A DNA stretch of 64,000 nt from NCBI GenBank assembly GCA_900457075.1, contig UGYN01000002.1, positions 558,001-622,000 of the forward strand, given 5' to 3'. A program made the translations under genes and the position numbers. This stretch comes from Serratia quinivorans (lineage in GTDB: Bacteria; Pseudomonadota; Gammaproteobacteria; Enterobacterales; Enterobacteriaceae). The notes below the pieces were generated by a model. That model did no database searches. It was not told where the DNA came from and saw only the letters and a list, made by a program, of their open reading frames with translations. Shown one piece after another: positions 34,655 through 44,285 of this stretch; the first letter of the stretch is position 1, and each line of letters starts with the position of its first letter.

Positions 34655-35557
34655 TTATACCGGGTTGGCATGTGTCGACATAAAAGCCTGCTGATGTAAA
34701 ACTGCAACAAACGCCTGCGATGCCGCGCTGCGGTAAGCGCTTTTGCGTTGCAGTAATACCGCCCGACGCGCTGGCAGGGCAACGGCAAGTTGTACCGACC
34801 GCAACTGCGGATCCGCCTGGGCGATCGCCGCCGGTAGAATGGTGGCAAGCTGACCACGGCGCACAATCTCGAGGATAGCACCAATCGCATTGGCTTCTAC
34901 CGCCACCCACGGGCAGATACTCTGCTGGCGACAATAACCGTCGATGAACTGACGGGTAGCAAAATCTTCGCTCAGTAAAGCCAGGGGTTGCCGTTCAAGC
35001 TCTTCCGCCGTCAAAGGATGTTGCCGTTGGGCCAAAAGATGATCTGCGCCAACCACCATATTCAACGATTCACTAAACAGGTCGTTGGCCTCGATATCTG
35101 GCGACTGCGCCTGGCCAAAAGCAATACCCAAATCCAACTGATCCTCCGCCAGCAACGCCTCGATTCTGTCCTGAGTCATTTCTTGAATACTTAGCGATAT
35201 CCCCGGATAACGCCGATAAAAGGCATCGATAACCGGGCCAACCAGGTAGGCGCTAAAGGTCGGCGTCATTGCCAACCTCAGATTGCCACGCTCCAGCGTC
35301 GCCACATCATGGATCGCGCGCGCACCTTCGTCCAGATCCTGTAATGCCCGGCGGGCATAGCGCATCCAGGCCGCACCGGCATCGGTCAGGCGCACGGTTC
35401 GGCCACTGCGATCCAACAGCAGCGTACCCAGCGTTTCCTCCAGCTGTTTGATTTGCTGTGACAGCGTGGGCTGCGAAACGTGCAGCACTTCGGCAGCGCG
35501 TGTGAAGTTGCCCTGCTCGGCAACGGCCAGAAAATAACGAATATGTCGCAACAGCAT
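34655..35557 (-). CDS. cynR: LysR-family activator CynR
   Basis: 300 residues from the ATG at 35555-35557 (MLLRHIRYFLAVAEQGNFTRAAEVLHVSQPTLSQQIKQLEETLG), a typical LysR helix-turn-helix. The effector domain follows (TFSAYLVGPVIDAFYRRYPGI). It is divergent from cynT-cynS, the E. coli arrangement in which CynR activates the cyn operon with cyanate and represses itself. The 114-bp gap has TATA-rich T-N11-A-like patterns but no unambiguous box. Confidence 0.9.
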   Translation of the reverse strand: MLLRHIRYFLAVAEQGNFTRAAEVLHVSQPTLSQQIKQLEETLGTLLLDRSGRTVRLTDAGAAWMRYARRALQDLDEGARAIHDVATLERGNLRLAMTPTFSAYLVGPVIDAFYRRYPGISLSIQEMTQDRIEALLAEDQLDLGIAFGQAQSPDIEANDLFSESLNMVVGADHLLAQRQHPLTAEELERQPLALLSEDFATRQFIDGYCRQQSICPWVAVEANAIGAILEIVRRGQLATILPAAIAQADPQLRSVQLAVALPARRAVLLQRKSAYRSAASQAFVAVLHQQAFMSTHANPV

Positions 35558-35671
35558 AGCGCCCCTACTATTAGTAATGCCTATAGCTATCATTATAAAT
35601 TGGTCTTAGACCCTATAGCCAGAGCGGCGCAAGATACGTCCATCGCTTAACAGCACCCAGATGGAGGCAGT

Positions 35672-36325
35672 ATGAAAGAGGTTATTGAAGGCTTTTTGAA
35701 GTTCCAGCGTGAGGCGTTTGTCGAACGCACGGCACTGTTCCAGCGGCTGGCGACCCAGCAGAGCCCACGCACCCTGTTTATCTCCTGTTCCGACAGCCGT
35801 CTGGTGCCGGAACTGATTACCCAGCGCGAACCGGGCGACCTGTTTGTGATCCGCAATGCCGGCAATATCGTGCCTTCGTTCGGCCCGGAGCCGGGTGGCG
35901 TCTCCGCATCAGTAGAATATGCCGTCTCTGCACTCGGCGTTGAAGATATCGTGATCTGCGGACATTCCGACTGTGGCGCAATGACTGCCATCGCCACCTG
36001 CCAGTGTCTGCAACATATGCCGACCGTGGCTAACTGGCTGCGCTATGCCGACTCCGCCAAGGTGGTCAATCAGGCTTATCAGCATGCATCCGAAAACGAG
36101 AAAATCAGTTCGATGGTGCGTGAGAACGTCATCGCACAGCTGAACAATATCAAGACCCACCCATCGGTGGCACTGGCGCTTGAACAAGGGCGGTTGAAGC
36201 TGCACGGTTGGGTGTATGACATCGCCAGCGGCGGCATTGAAGCGCTGGATGGCGAAACCCGCCGTTTTATTCCGCTGGCAACCAATCCTGAGGTCACGGC
36301 AACCCCTGCCGTATCTCGCTTTTAA
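35672..36325 (+). CDS. cynT: Beta-class carbonic anhydrase CynT
   Basis: 217 residues. Zinc ligands are in [10 protein letters not shown] and CGHSDCGAM, the beta-carbonic-anhydrase signature. It hydrates CO2 to bicarbonate, which cyanase uses as co-substrate and which would otherwise be lost as CO2. ATGGAGGCAG gives a good SD before ATG 35672. Operon with cynS (21-bp gap), opposite to cynR. Confidence 0.95.
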   Translation: MKEVIEGFLKFQREAFVERTALFQRLATQQSPRTLFISCSDSRLVPELITQREPGDLFVIRNAGNIVPSFGPEPGGVSASVEYAVSALGVEDIVICGHSDCGAMTAIATCQCLQHMPTVANWLRYADSAKVVNQAYQHASENEKISSMVRENVIAQLNNIKTHPSVALALEQGRLKLHGWVYDIASGGIEALDGETRRFIPLATNPEVTATPAVSRF

Positions 36326-36346
36326 TTTCATTTATAAGGAAACAAT

Positions 36347-36817
36347 ATGACTCAGTCACTGCACTACTCATCCCCGCGCGAAACCCTGACCGACACCATT
36401 ATGATGGCCAAGATCCGCAAAAACCTGACCTTCGAAGCGATTAACCAGGGTACTGGCCTGAGTCTGGCGTTCGTCACCGCCGCCCTGCTGGGCCAGCATC
36501 CGCTGCCGGAACAGGCCGCCCGCGTGGTGGCAGAGAAGCTGGATCTGGATGAAGATGCCATTCGCTTGTTGCAGACCATTCCGCTGCGCGGCAGCATCCC
36601 CGGCGGCGTGCCGACCGACCCGACCATTTATCGTTTCTACGAAATGGTGCAAATCTACGGCTCCACGCTGAAAGCCCTGGTGCATGAGCAGTTTGGCGAC
36701 GGCATTATCAGCGCAATTAACTTCAAGCTGGATATCAAAAAAGTGCCGGATCCAGACGGCGGCGAACGCGCGGTGATCACCCTCGACGGTAAGTACCTGC
36801 CGACTAAGCCATTCTAA
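36347..36817 (+). CDS. cynS: Cyanate hydratase (cyanase)
   Basis: 156 residues, the E. coli length. It converts cyanate and bicarbonate to ammonia and CO2 as a homodecamer. The N-terminal helical domain ([35 protein letters not shown]) is followed by the catalytic domain with [38 protein letters not shown], containing the Arg/Glu/Ser catalytic residues. No cynX transporter gene follows, so the operon is cynTS only. Confidence 0.96.
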   Translation: MTQSLHYSSPRETLTDTIMMAKIRKNLTFEAINQGTGLSLAFVTAALLGQHPLPEQAARVVAEKLDLDEDAIRLLQTIPLRGSIPGGVPTDPTIYRFYEMVQIYGSTLKALVHEQFGDGIISAINFKLDIKKVPDPDGGERAVITLDGKYLPTKPF

Positions 36818-36963
36818 GTCGTTAAGCCGCAAAGTAAGCTGAATTAACATTGATGACTAAAGTGGCAATGTTGCTGATTTGGTAAAAAACGTACCAACCC
36901 TTGCTAACCCATTGATTATTCAGATGGGTGCAGCATGTCCGATGAGAGTTTGTCAGTACTCTC

Positions 36964-36993
36964 AATTCAGCGTCTGATGACAGACGCTGAATT
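36964..36993. repeat. Perfect 13-bp hairpin at the fimbrial boundary
   Basis: AATTCAGCGTCTG (36964-36976), loop ATGA, CAGACGCTGAATT (36981-36993), 39 bp beyond the stop of the adhesin gene (minus strand) and 147 bp after cynS. It has no long T tract on either side, so it may be a weak terminator, an mRNA-stability element or the edge of the accessory block. Confidence 0.6.
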
Positions 36994-37032
36994 TCATCCC
37001 GGTTCATACGGCAAACAACTGCCTGGCGCCAA

Positions 37033-38055
37033 TCAGTGCATCGTCATGACCAAGGTAGCAGATGCTGTGAAACTGCCGGTAATCGCCTTAGTCACATCCC
37101 TGATCACCGGAGCCACCTGTAACTCATCTTGCCCAACACCGTTAAGTAGAGTAGTAGCGAATTTTTGGTTCGGTTTGACTATTTGGCCGTTATATCTGAC
37201 TGCTACCCCAATGTCATCAGGCAGCGTGGTGGCAATAAATTCGGATGAGAAAGCCGCTGGGGTCGCAATAAGATTAATATCAATATTTTGCGTCACCGCC
37301 GTGTTGCAACGGTATTGCAGCGGGACGATTTTGACATAACGACTCCCATCACTACTGATCTGTGTATTATCAAGATCGCCAAAGTCCACCTCAATCGCGG
37401 CACCGTTATTAATGGTACACACTAGGGGGACCGGAATAAATTGCCCTGTTGTCGAGACACTCATGACAGGGGTATTACCAAAAACACTATTACGCCATGG
37501 TACTTGATAAGCCCGGAATAATTCTATATTGGCTGGGATTATCACCATGCCACCTAGCTGATCGCGTCGCAAACGCAGTGTCACGGTATTGACCCATCTT
37601 CGGCTAGCAAACTGTGAGTAAAATGATTGAATTCCAACAGGTACCGTATCGTTTCTTCCTCCCCAGGAGCCGGTTTCGTTAGGAATTTCATGAAGCAACA
37701 GCGAACTGGTAGACATTTTTACGTCAATATCTTCATTAAACTTATAAAAACCACCGCCGAATTCTGATGGTGGAAAATTCGTCTTGGACTGAAAATACCA
37801 ATCAATAGCGGGTGCCAGCCCAGTAATCGGATGTAATTCATAGTCTATCCAACAGGTTACAGAATAATCAAGTGGCACACCACTGTAACTAAATTTTGCC
37901 GTTGCACCCGCCTTACTGCTCAAAAAAACCCCATTGGTAAGCGTAACGTTGAAATTATTATTACCACTCGTTGGCCAACAGGTCTTTGGGATTTGGCTAG
38001 CGTTAACCACTGTTGGTAGCAGAAGTAATACAGCAAGTATCATTTTCAGAATCAT
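37033..38055 (-). CDS. Large distal fimbrial subunit or tip adhesin
   Basis: 340 residues, signal peptide MILKMILAVLLLLPTVVNA (about 1-19). The size and layout fit a two-domain tip protein. An N-terminal unique domain (residues about 20-215, Cys at SQIPKTCW and VTCWIDYE) is followed by a C-terminal pilin domain with conserved Cys (VPLVCTINNGAAIEVDFGDLDNTQI, then YRCNTAV) and an ending SATLVMTMH that can donate a strand. It is the last gene of the first fimbrial operon, in the position of mrpH. Receptor specificity cannot be seen. Confidence 0.78.
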   Translation of the reverse strand: MILKMILAVLLLLPTVVNASQIPKTCWPTSGNNNFNVTLTNGVFLSSKAGATAKFSYSGVPLDYSVTCWIDYELHPITGLAPAIDWYFQSKTNFPPSEFGGGFYKFNEDIDVKMSTSSLLLHEIPNETGSWGGRNDTVPVGIQSFYSQFASRRWVNTVTLRLRRDQLGGMVIIPANIELFRAYQVPWRNSVFGNTPVMSVSTTGQFIPVPLVCTINNGAAIEVDFGDLDNTQISSDGSRYVKIVPLQYRCNTAVTQNIDINLIATPAAFSSEFIATTLPDDIGVAVRYNGQIVKPNQKFATTLLNGVGQDELQVAPVIRDVTKAITGSFTASATLVMTMH

Positions 38056-38127
38056 AGTCGCCCTTATCTATTTTTATAAAATTTTAATGAAGGTATTACT
38101 GATAATAAACCACATCCTTTTATCATA

Positions 38128-38748
38128 TTAAAACAACCCAATCATTTCTTTGTTATTAATAATGAACGAATAGAGTTCCTGATTACTTTTCAGGTTGAGC
38201 TTTTTCATTGCTGATTTTTTCTGCGTAAAAACGGTTTTTACACTTTTCTTTAAAACATAAGATATCCGTGTCAGTGAATACTCTTTAGACAGCAGCTTAA
38301 TCACTTTCATTTCATTCGTAGAAAGTCTAAGCCTGCCACAAACGCAGCATGATTTCGTCATGATACTGTCATGCTCAACATGTTTCACTCTGTCACGACA
38401 CTCCAGTTGACGAACCACTCTATCTACCACCGTGCCTAAAGGTTCATCTCTGAATATGATAGGAAAGTGCCTTAAGCATTCGCATACCTCATTTTTCCCT
38501 TTCTCATTTGTATCACGCTCCACAATGGGGAAAAAAATGCCCTTGAAACCCTGCTGGATATAAGGTGTTGCCAGTAAGCAATCTGTTCCTGGATCGATTT
38601 GTTGAAATATAATATCGCAGCACCATGCGTCATCGGCAAAATCAAAATATTTAACCGTCTGTGCGCATGAAGAAAACGCTTGCTCCAAACCAAGTCGCAG
38701 CCCCAATGCATAGGCGGCATTATTATCCTTTATCATTATCCCCAGCAT
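38128..38748 (-). CDS. LuxR-type regulator inside the fimbrial operon
   Basis: 206 residues from ATG 38746-38748 with GAGG 6 nt upstream. A TTG at 38811 overlapping the previous stop would add 21 residues and is less likely. The C-terminal LuxR helix-turn-helix is at about 141-195 (LSTNEMKVIKLLSKEYSLTRISYVL, then KTVFTQKKSAMKKLNLKS). The N-terminus is unlike a standard receiver and holds a CCVCGR cluster (134-139). It lies between two pilin genes, so it would be co-expressed with the fimbria. The HTH resembles the LuxR protein at 61628-62218 (KTIFSQKYSAMKKLRLRS). Confidence 0.82.
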   Translation of the reverse strand: MLGIMIKDNNAAYALGLRLGLEQAFSSCAQTVKYFDFADDAWCCDIIFQQIDPGTDCLLATPYIQQGFKGIFFPIVERDTNEKGKNEVCECLRHFPIIFRDEPLGTVVDRVVRQLECRDRVKHVEHDSIMTKSCCVCGRLRLSTNEMKVIKLLSKEYSLTRISYVLKKSVKTVFTQKKSAMKKLNLKSNQELYSFIINNKEMIGLF

Positions 38749-38807
38749 AATTCCCTCAACAAAGCTAAAGTCTGGAATAACTCCACAGCAGTTTTTATTA
38801 TTTATAA

Positions 38808-39330
38808 TCAAGGATAATACAAGGTAAATGCCACGTTCGCGGTAAAATCACCCTCAACAATCCCTTGGTGTTCAATTGCAGTTTCTGATGCACTGACATA
38901 AGCGCCAAAATTCAAAGAACGAGTGCCGTCATGGAGTAAATAAGATTCAATCGTCTTGTTTATCTCCAGCCGTTTTCCCTTCTCGGTTTCTAATCCTATC
39001 GCGATACCTTTTGCCATCCCGTTTACTGCAAGCAAACCAGGCTGTTGCAAGTCCTCAATGCCATTGAAACCGATCTCAACGCTGCTCCCCATGCTAATAT
39101 CACAATCCTCCAATTCAATGGAGAAATTATAGCTATGCGTACGTTGATGTAGATAAAGCGTATTCTTAATGACATTACCTAATTTAACGGTCTGATTAAC
39201 CGATACCATACTTAGCGTACAGGGTTCTTCAACCAATTCGCCATGTAGAGATATATTATAATCCTGTGCCGCGGGAGTCCGCCCCCCCCCCTAATAACAG
39301 ACAGAAAATTAACACCACACGATAATACAT
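38808..39330 (-). pseudogene. MrpG-like minor pilin; frame broken by a G10 tract
   Basis: A signal peptide starts at ATG 39328-39330: MYYRVVLIFCLLLGGG. The mature pilin is in another frame, RTPAAQDYNISLHGELVEEPCTLSMVSVNQTV onward to a C-terminal VAFTLYYP strand. The join is a run of ten C on the plus strand (39282-39291); nine would give an in-frame 173-residue pilin. From the TTG at 39234-39236 a protein without export signal could be read, but that is not a usable pilin. The tract could be a base-call error or a phase-variable switch. Confidence 0.8.
39282..39291. repeat. Poly-C/G tract of ten in a pilin gene
   Basis: Longest G/C homopolymer noticed in the window, inside the signal-peptide coding region of the MrpG-like gene. 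Tracts of this length slip readily during replication. Ten puts the gene out of frame and nine or twelve would put it in frame. Confidence 0.85.
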
Positions 39331-39345
39331 CCTGCTCTCTTCCAC

Positions 39346-39836
39346 TTAGAAATAGCTTGATACCAACGTTGCAACGGCATTGAACTGCCCTGTCCCCAAA
39401 GGGATTGCCGTATCCTTTTTTACTGGCACTGCAATAAAGCTGAACGTCTTTTGGTCTACCGCATCAAAAAAACGGTTTAAAAAAATCGGCCCCCCGTTGG
39501 CATCCTGGATAGCAATACCCAGGTTGGCTATATTGGTGGTCAATATATTCCCCCCCACCAACTGTGGCTTCGCCTTGCAGCTGCAAACGTAGTTTTTTAC
39601 CCAGGCTTTCTTTACAATTTAGATTGACCACGGTGAATTGTGAATATTTCACGCCGTCTACCTTTTTAATCCCCCACCTTACCAAAATTGACATCAATGG
39701 TTTTGCCACCGTTAAATTCACAGGCGGGTTCGAAAATGCGCCCCTTGAAATTCATAGCCGTTCCACCGTCAGCCTGTATCTGCGATACGCAAAGCACCAG
39801 GAATAAGGGGGCCGCAGCCAAAGATTTACGTAACAT
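39346..39836 (-). pseudogene. MrpF-like minor pilin with two +1 frameshifts
   Basis: Three consecutive frames make one pilin: MLRKSLAAAPLFLVLCVSQIQA (signal), mature start DGGTAMNFKGRIFEPACEFNGGKTIDVNFGKVG, then IKKVDGVKYSQFTVVNLNCKESLGKKLRLQLQGEATVGGG, then NILTTNIANLGIAIQD and FNAVATLVSSYF. The breaks are at C5 (39671-39675; four expected) and C7 (39550-39556; six expected). With both removed it is 162 residues with the paired pilin cysteines and a C-terminal donor strand. Two breaks in one short gene argue for base-calling error. Confidence 0.8.
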
Positions 39837-39870
39837 ATAGCCTCCACTAACACGCGAGATCACGGACTGG

Positions 39871-40461
39871 CTAGTCATAATTCAATTGAAAATTAACGGC
39901 CGCGTAAAAAGCCCCGGTAGTCAGGGGATCGGCTGTACGCTGCGGGATAACGTAAAAGGTTAAGCGGTTATCACCCGGCGTTAATATCTGAGCCTGGCTC
40001 CGCCCCCCTGGCCGTAACTGACGATGTTGTTCATCCTCAAGCCGCAAAGCCAATCCTCGGGCCTGACCTTTTACCGCCACCAGCCCTCTCTGCTGTTGCT
40101 CACTGCTAAAGGTGATAGACACCGTTTGCTGGCCTGGCACCCACGTCAGGTTATTGCCATGCGTCGCGTCGCGAGTACCTCCACCCCAACGTCCGCAATC
40201 ACGTAGCCATAAATGGAAAGCGACGGGTGCAGCTTCGTCAGCAAACCGGCTTAAGGTATGACGGGCTATGCCCTCCATACTGACGGTTTGATCTTCAGAA
40301 ACCATATCCAGCGTACAGGCTGATTCAACGAGAGTGCCTTTCACTACCAATGAGGCAAACGTGCCGTCCACCTGGGTCTGGCTCTCTGCCAACGTAAACA
40401 CAGACCAACTCCCCAAGAGACTCACCACTCCCCACTTTAGGCAAACCAAGGCTCTCATCAC
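39871..40461 (-). CDS. MrpE-like minor pilin
   Basis: 196 residues, signal peptide MMRALVCLKWGVVSLLGSWSVFTLA (about 1-25). Pilin features: VKGTLVESACTLDMVSEDQTVSM and WLRDCGRW (cysteine pair), GLAVRLEDEQ-like core (ARGLALRLED), and C-terminal AFYAAVNFQLNYD. Its start overlaps the chaperone stop by 4 bp. It occupies the mrpE place (after the chaperone). Confidence 0.85.
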   Translation of the reverse strand: MMRALVCLKWGVVSLLGSWSVFTLAESQTQVDGTFASLVVKGTLVESACTLDMVSEDQTVSMEGIARHTLSRFADEAAPVAFHLWLRDCGRWGGGTRDATHGNNLTWVPGQQTVSITFSSEQQQRGLVAVKGQARGLALRLEDEQHRQLRPGGRSQAQILTPGDNRLTFYVIPQRTADPLTTGAFYAAVNFQLNYD

Positions 40462-41177
40462 TGTGTACCATTGACGCTACAGCGCTGCTGTACACAGGTA
40501 AATGCCAGTTCAGGGCGGCCACCGTAGTCGTTGATATAGGTGACAACAGGCGTGTCAAAGACTGTTGATTTCACGTCGGTACGGCTTTTCGGCGCCAGAG
40601 TTACCGGCACAAAGCCGTTGTCTTCACGCCCTTTTGCCCGCGCTGCAATCCCCGTCACGGTGATGTAGTAAGGTGTCGGGTTTCCAATCTGGTAACCCGT
40701 CGCGGTTTTATGCAGCACCAACTGGTTTTGCCAGACTGCACCTGGTTTAGTCACAATGGATGCAGGGCGATAAAACAGCTTCACTTTGGTCTGCAAGGCG
40801 ATTTGCATCACATTGGGTTTATCACTGCGCGGAGGAATTTCGCGTAAATTAAAATAGAACAATGTTTCGCGATCCTGTGGCAATGCTTTAGCCTCTGGCA
40901 ACGTCGAAATTCTCACCATACTTTTCGCCCCCGGCTCAAGGCGCTGAATTGGTGGAGTGACGATTAACGGCCCTGCAACTTTCTGCTGCTCCTGATCTTC
41001 AATCCATGCCTGAGCCAAATATGGCAATTGCTTATTTTCGTTACTGATATTTAGACTAATGGCTTTGCTGCCACCCTCATAAATCACCCGGGTACGATCA
41101 AGTGCAATCGCGGAAAATGCCGAATTAATCGATGTAATATTCAGAACAACCAGTATTATGAAACCTAATTTACTCAT
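40458..41177 (-). CDS. Periplasmic pilus chaperone (PapD-like, MrpD position)
   Basis: 239 residues with a signal peptide (about 1-23). PapD-type two-domain chaperone: IALDRTRVIYEGGSKAISLNISNEN (G1-like start), LPQDRETLFYFNLREIPP (family signature) and YINDYGGRPELAF. A C-terminal cysteine pair (CVQQRC) is typical of the MR/P-type subfamily. It captures pilin subunits by donor-strand complementation and hands them to the usher. It follows the usher by 15 bp on the same strand. Confidence 0.93.
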   Translation of the reverse strand: MSKLGFIILVVLNITSINSAFSAIALDRTRVIYEGGSKAISLNISNENKQLPYLAQAWIEDQEQQKVAGPLIVTPPIQRLEPGAKSMVRISTLPEAKALPQDRETLFYFNLREIPPRSDKPNVMQIALQTKVKLFYRPASIVTKPGAVWQNQLVLHKTATGYQIGNPTPYYITVTGIAARAKGREDNGFVPVTLAPKSRTDVKSTVFDTPVVTYINDYGGRPELAFTCVQQRCSVNGTQ

Positions 41178-41192
41178 AGCGTCTTCTCTTGA

Positions 41193-43673
41193 TTACTTAA
41201 TATATTGGCAGGGTAATAATAAATTCCCTTGGGTCGGTATTTTATTGGGTAACGACACCTGACATTGTTTATTGCCATTCCAGTTCACAATGAGTGATTC
41301 TCCAGCATTGATACCCGATAAATAGGTCAGGCCACCGTCACTCACTATGGCCAGCTCTCGTCCTTTGGTATTCATCACGCTCGCACCAAAGGGGGGATGT
41401 TTGCCCTCCGGCAACACTATGACCGACATCGCTTTTTCGCCTTTCAGCAAGGAAAAACGTCGATAGCCAATGGCCCCTTCCGTTAACGTCGATTCCACAA
41501 CGCCTTTACTGACCTCAACGTCATCAGCAAGCTGATTAATATCTACACTGGTGTCAGTGCGGTAATAACTATTCACGTTCCCCAAGACTGCGATCCCGAA
41601 ACGGTTGCTGCGAACTGCGCCCCCTTCTATCGGAACACCAGAAATGCCCTCGGTGCTAAGCATCAACCGAGTACCACCGTTAATTCCCACAGGATGCAGT
41701 GCCGCACCTTTCGTCGTCGCAGTTAACCCACCTTGCATGGAGAGCCCGGCAGAGGTGGTACTATTTTGGTAGTAAGCCGCATTCAGGCTGATTTCTGCGT
41801 TTTCACCTCGGTGGGTGTAATAGCCATTGACCTGTGTGGCCTCTTGTCGCCCCAGGTTATTGACCCCTGCAGAGACCCGATAGTTATTATTAATGTCGAC
41901 GTTATTGGTATAACTCAGCGCCTGATTTAAGCGATTATTCGAGCTCTGTCCGCTGTACCCCAAACTCTTGCCGCTATCCAACGGCACTGACAGGCTGACA
42001 TAAACCGTATCGTTATAACGTTGCTGATACTGACTGCGGCTGGCCGACACATTTAGCGAGAGACTTTTGTGGCTCATGAAATCAAAGTAACGACTTACCG
42101 ATAGACTGTAGCTGTCCTCCGGCTGGCGGTCCCAATAGCTTTGATGGGTATAAGTGGCGTACAGGCTCAGTTGGAGATCCGTAAAGCTCTTATTGGCGCT
42201 AATGGTATACATCTCTTTGCTGTGCGCGACGGTATTCCCCCCAAAGCGGGCATCCAAATATTGCCCCATCGACATAAAATTGCGTTCAGAAAAACGATAT
42301 CCGGCAAACGTAACCTCACTATCAAACTCATCAAACCGCTTGGAATAGCTGAGACGGTAGGACTTGCCTTTTTTTTCGTCCGCCTGCCCCGGCAACCTGG
42401 CGATCGACTGGGTAGCATCGAACGACAGCGCCCCAAGCATAAATAAATTGCGCCCTAACCCGATCGAGAATGCCTGGTAATTATCTGCACCAACACCACC
42501 GCCATAAAGAGACCAATTGTTGGCCACGCCCCACGAAAACTCGGCGCTGCCGAATAAGGGCCCTTCTATATGATGCTGATAGGTAGAAGGGCGGCCCACT
42601 GCGGTTTTATAGCGCACCGTTCCTGGCCGCGTCAGATAAGGCACATTGGCGGTATCGACAGTAAAGGTTTGCCTGCTGCCATCTTGTTCACTCACTTGCA
42701 CATCCAGCCTGCCACTGACAGCACGGTTCAAATCCCGTATGCGAAACGGTCCCGATGCAACGGTAGTTTCATAAATCACCCGCCCTTGTTGTGAAACCGT
42801 CACCGTGGCGTTGGTTTTGGCAATACCGCGGACCTCAGGAGCATAACCACGCAGGTTAGGCGGCAACATGCGTTCATCACTTGCCAGGCCCACCCCGGTA
42901 AAACGAAATGAGTCAAAAATATCCGAATAAAAGTAGTTTTCACCCAACGTCAGTGTTGCATCTAGCCGAGGTATCGCCCGGTATGCGTACCAGCGGCTCC
43001 AGTCAAAATTGTGCTGAGCCTTACGCGTTGAAGAAGAGAATTCATAGCTCCCCTGATAGTCGCCCCGCAGTCGCCAAGGCCCACTGTTTACCCCCGCGGT
43101 CCCACTCAGGCTGGCATTTTTTGATGTCCCCCCCTGATGTACCCTGCTGGCTGAGGCATTAAAGCTATAATCCAGCAGCATCCCCGGAATGCCATTGTCC
43201 CAACGAGACGGCGGTAACCAATTGGGATCGTTGTACTCCAGAAAGGCCTGAGGCGCGCTGATGTATAGCGTACCGCTTGCGATGTCGCCCTTCAGCATCA
43301 ACCCCTTCAATGCAGAGAAATCCGCGCACTCTTCCTGATGCCAAAAGATAACTTTGCCGAGAGCCGCTTCCGTCAGGCCCAATCGTTCGACCAGCCCGGC
43401 GGGAAAGCAGAGCTTGGTGGTATTGGCAACTTTCTTGTCAGCATAAAATGGGATTGTTTGCTCACGATCGGCAATATTCTGCTCGTTAAGATAAACGGCC
43501 ATAATATAATTGCCCGGCATCACATAGCCTGCCTGCGAGAAGCGCGTCAAATCGACGTTACTTCTATCTTCAGAATCTAATACGTCGAGGTTGAATTCTA
43601 TTGCTTGCGATAATTTACTGAACCCCAAGAGTGACAGACAAATCGCCAGAGTAATCTTATTGATTCCATTCAT
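41193..43673 (-). CDS. Fimbrial outer-membrane usher (MrpC position)
   Basis: 826 residues. Signal peptide MNGINKITLAICLSLLGFSKLSQA, then the PapC N-terminal domain (IEFNLDVLDSEDRSNVDLTRFSQAGYVMPGNYIMAVYLN), a long beta-barrel with VYETTVASGPFRIRDLNRAVSGRLDVQV, and two C-terminal domains ending in a cysteine pair (CQVSLPNK..LLPC). It exports and polymerises subunits across the outer membrane. Gene order pilin, pilin, usher, chaperone is that of the Proteus mirabilis MR/P type. Confidence 0.94.
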   Translation of the reverse strand: MNGINKITLAICLSLLGFSKLSQAIEFNLDVLDSEDRSNVDLTRFSQAGYVMPGNYIMAVYLNEQNIADREQTIPFYADKKVANTTKLCFPAGLVERLGLTEAALGKVIFWHQEECADFSALKGLMLKGDIASGTLYISAPQAFLEYNDPNWLPPSRWDNGIPGMLLDYSFNASASRVHQGGTSKNASLSGTAGVNSGPWRLRGDYQGSYEFSSSTRKAQHNFDWSRWYAYRAIPRLDATLTLGENYFYSDIFDSFRFTGVGLASDERMLPPNLRGYAPEVRGIAKTNATVTVSQQGRVIYETTVASGPFRIRDLNRAVSGRLDVQVSEQDGSRQTFTVDTANVPYLTRPGTVRYKTAVGRPSTYQHHIEGPLFGSAEFSWGVANNWSLYGGGVGADNYQAFSIGLGRNLFMLGALSFDATQSIARLPGQADEKKGKSYRLSYSKRFDEFDSEVTFAGYRFSERNFMSMGQYLDARFGGNTVAHSKEMYTISANKSFTDLQLSLYATYTHQSYWDRQPEDSYSLSVSRYFDFMSHKSLSLNVSASRSQYQQRYNDTVYVSLSVPLDSGKSLGYSGQSSNNRLNQALSYTNNVDINNNYRVSAGVNNLGRQEATQVNGYYTHRGENAEISLNAAYYQNSTTSAGLSMQGGLTATTKGAALHPVGINGGTRLMLSTEGISGVPIEGGAVRSNRFGIAVLGNVNSYYRTDTSVDINQLADDVEVSKGVVESTLTEGAIGYRRFSLLKGEKAMSVIVLPEGKHPPFGASVMNTKGRELAIVSDGGLTYLSGINAGESLIVNWNGNKQCQVSLPNKIPTQGNLLLPCQYIK

Positions 43674-43741
43674 AATTCAATCCAGAAATAAAAGCCCGCT
43701 CTTAAATATGCATAAGATTACTTTTAAGGGAAAAGCGCTAA

Positions 43742-44248
43742 TTATCGATAGCTAACTAAAATATTTATGGTTGCGTAATAGTTCCCTGCGATCACTTGTT
43801 TTCCATTAGCCACTAAAAAAATACTGTATTTCAGTATCATCTCTCCCTTATGAATAGGAATATCGGACACAGGGATCCCTGGTGTGATCTGATGACCGTT
43901 CCCGTCTCTTACCATTAGAGTAAACCCACTGTCTGCCAAAGCATCAGAATATCCATAACCGAACCCGCCAAAGGTGACTTCCATTGATTTCTGTCCACCA
44001 TCGACATCATCGGAAAAAAGGCAATTAATCAGCTTTATTTTAAATGGATAGGCCTGGCTGATACCATTTCGCTCAAGCGTTTTTAGCGGAATAGTTCCCA
44101 GTTCAACCGTTTGATAGACATTATCAGGAGATATTGCACATGCAGACTCAAGGATGGCCCCCATTAGTTTAACCGTGCCCTGCGCCCATACAGCCGTATT
44201 AACGTAAAACAAAGACGCAAACAACAGAACCTGGGTTAGTTTCATCAT
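43742..44248 (-). CDS. MrpB-like minor pilin
   Basis: 168 residues, signal peptide MMKLTQVLLFASLFYVNTAVWA (about 1-22). Cysteine pair in ILESACAISPDNVYQTVELG and IKLINCLFSDD; C-terminal GNYYATINILVSYR donor strand. It lies between the major pilin and the usher, the place of mrpB, thought to end or anchor fibre growth. Confidence 0.85.
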   Translation of the reverse strand: MMKLTQVLLFASLFYVNTAVWAQGTVKLMGAILESACAISPDNVYQTVELGTIPLKTLERNGISQAYPFKIKLINCLFSDDVDGGQKSMEVTFGGFGYGYSDALADSGFTLMVRDGNGHQITPGIPVSDIPIHKGEMILKYSIFLVANGKQVIAGNYYATINILVSYR

Positions 44249-44285
44249 GGTAACCCACTGTTAATATCAGCCAGTTCATTGATAT

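Noticed and set aside
36935..37339. 134-codon plus-strand frame overlapping the adhesin gene end
   Set aside because: Mostly antisense to the adhesin; low-complexity composition and no recognisable domain.
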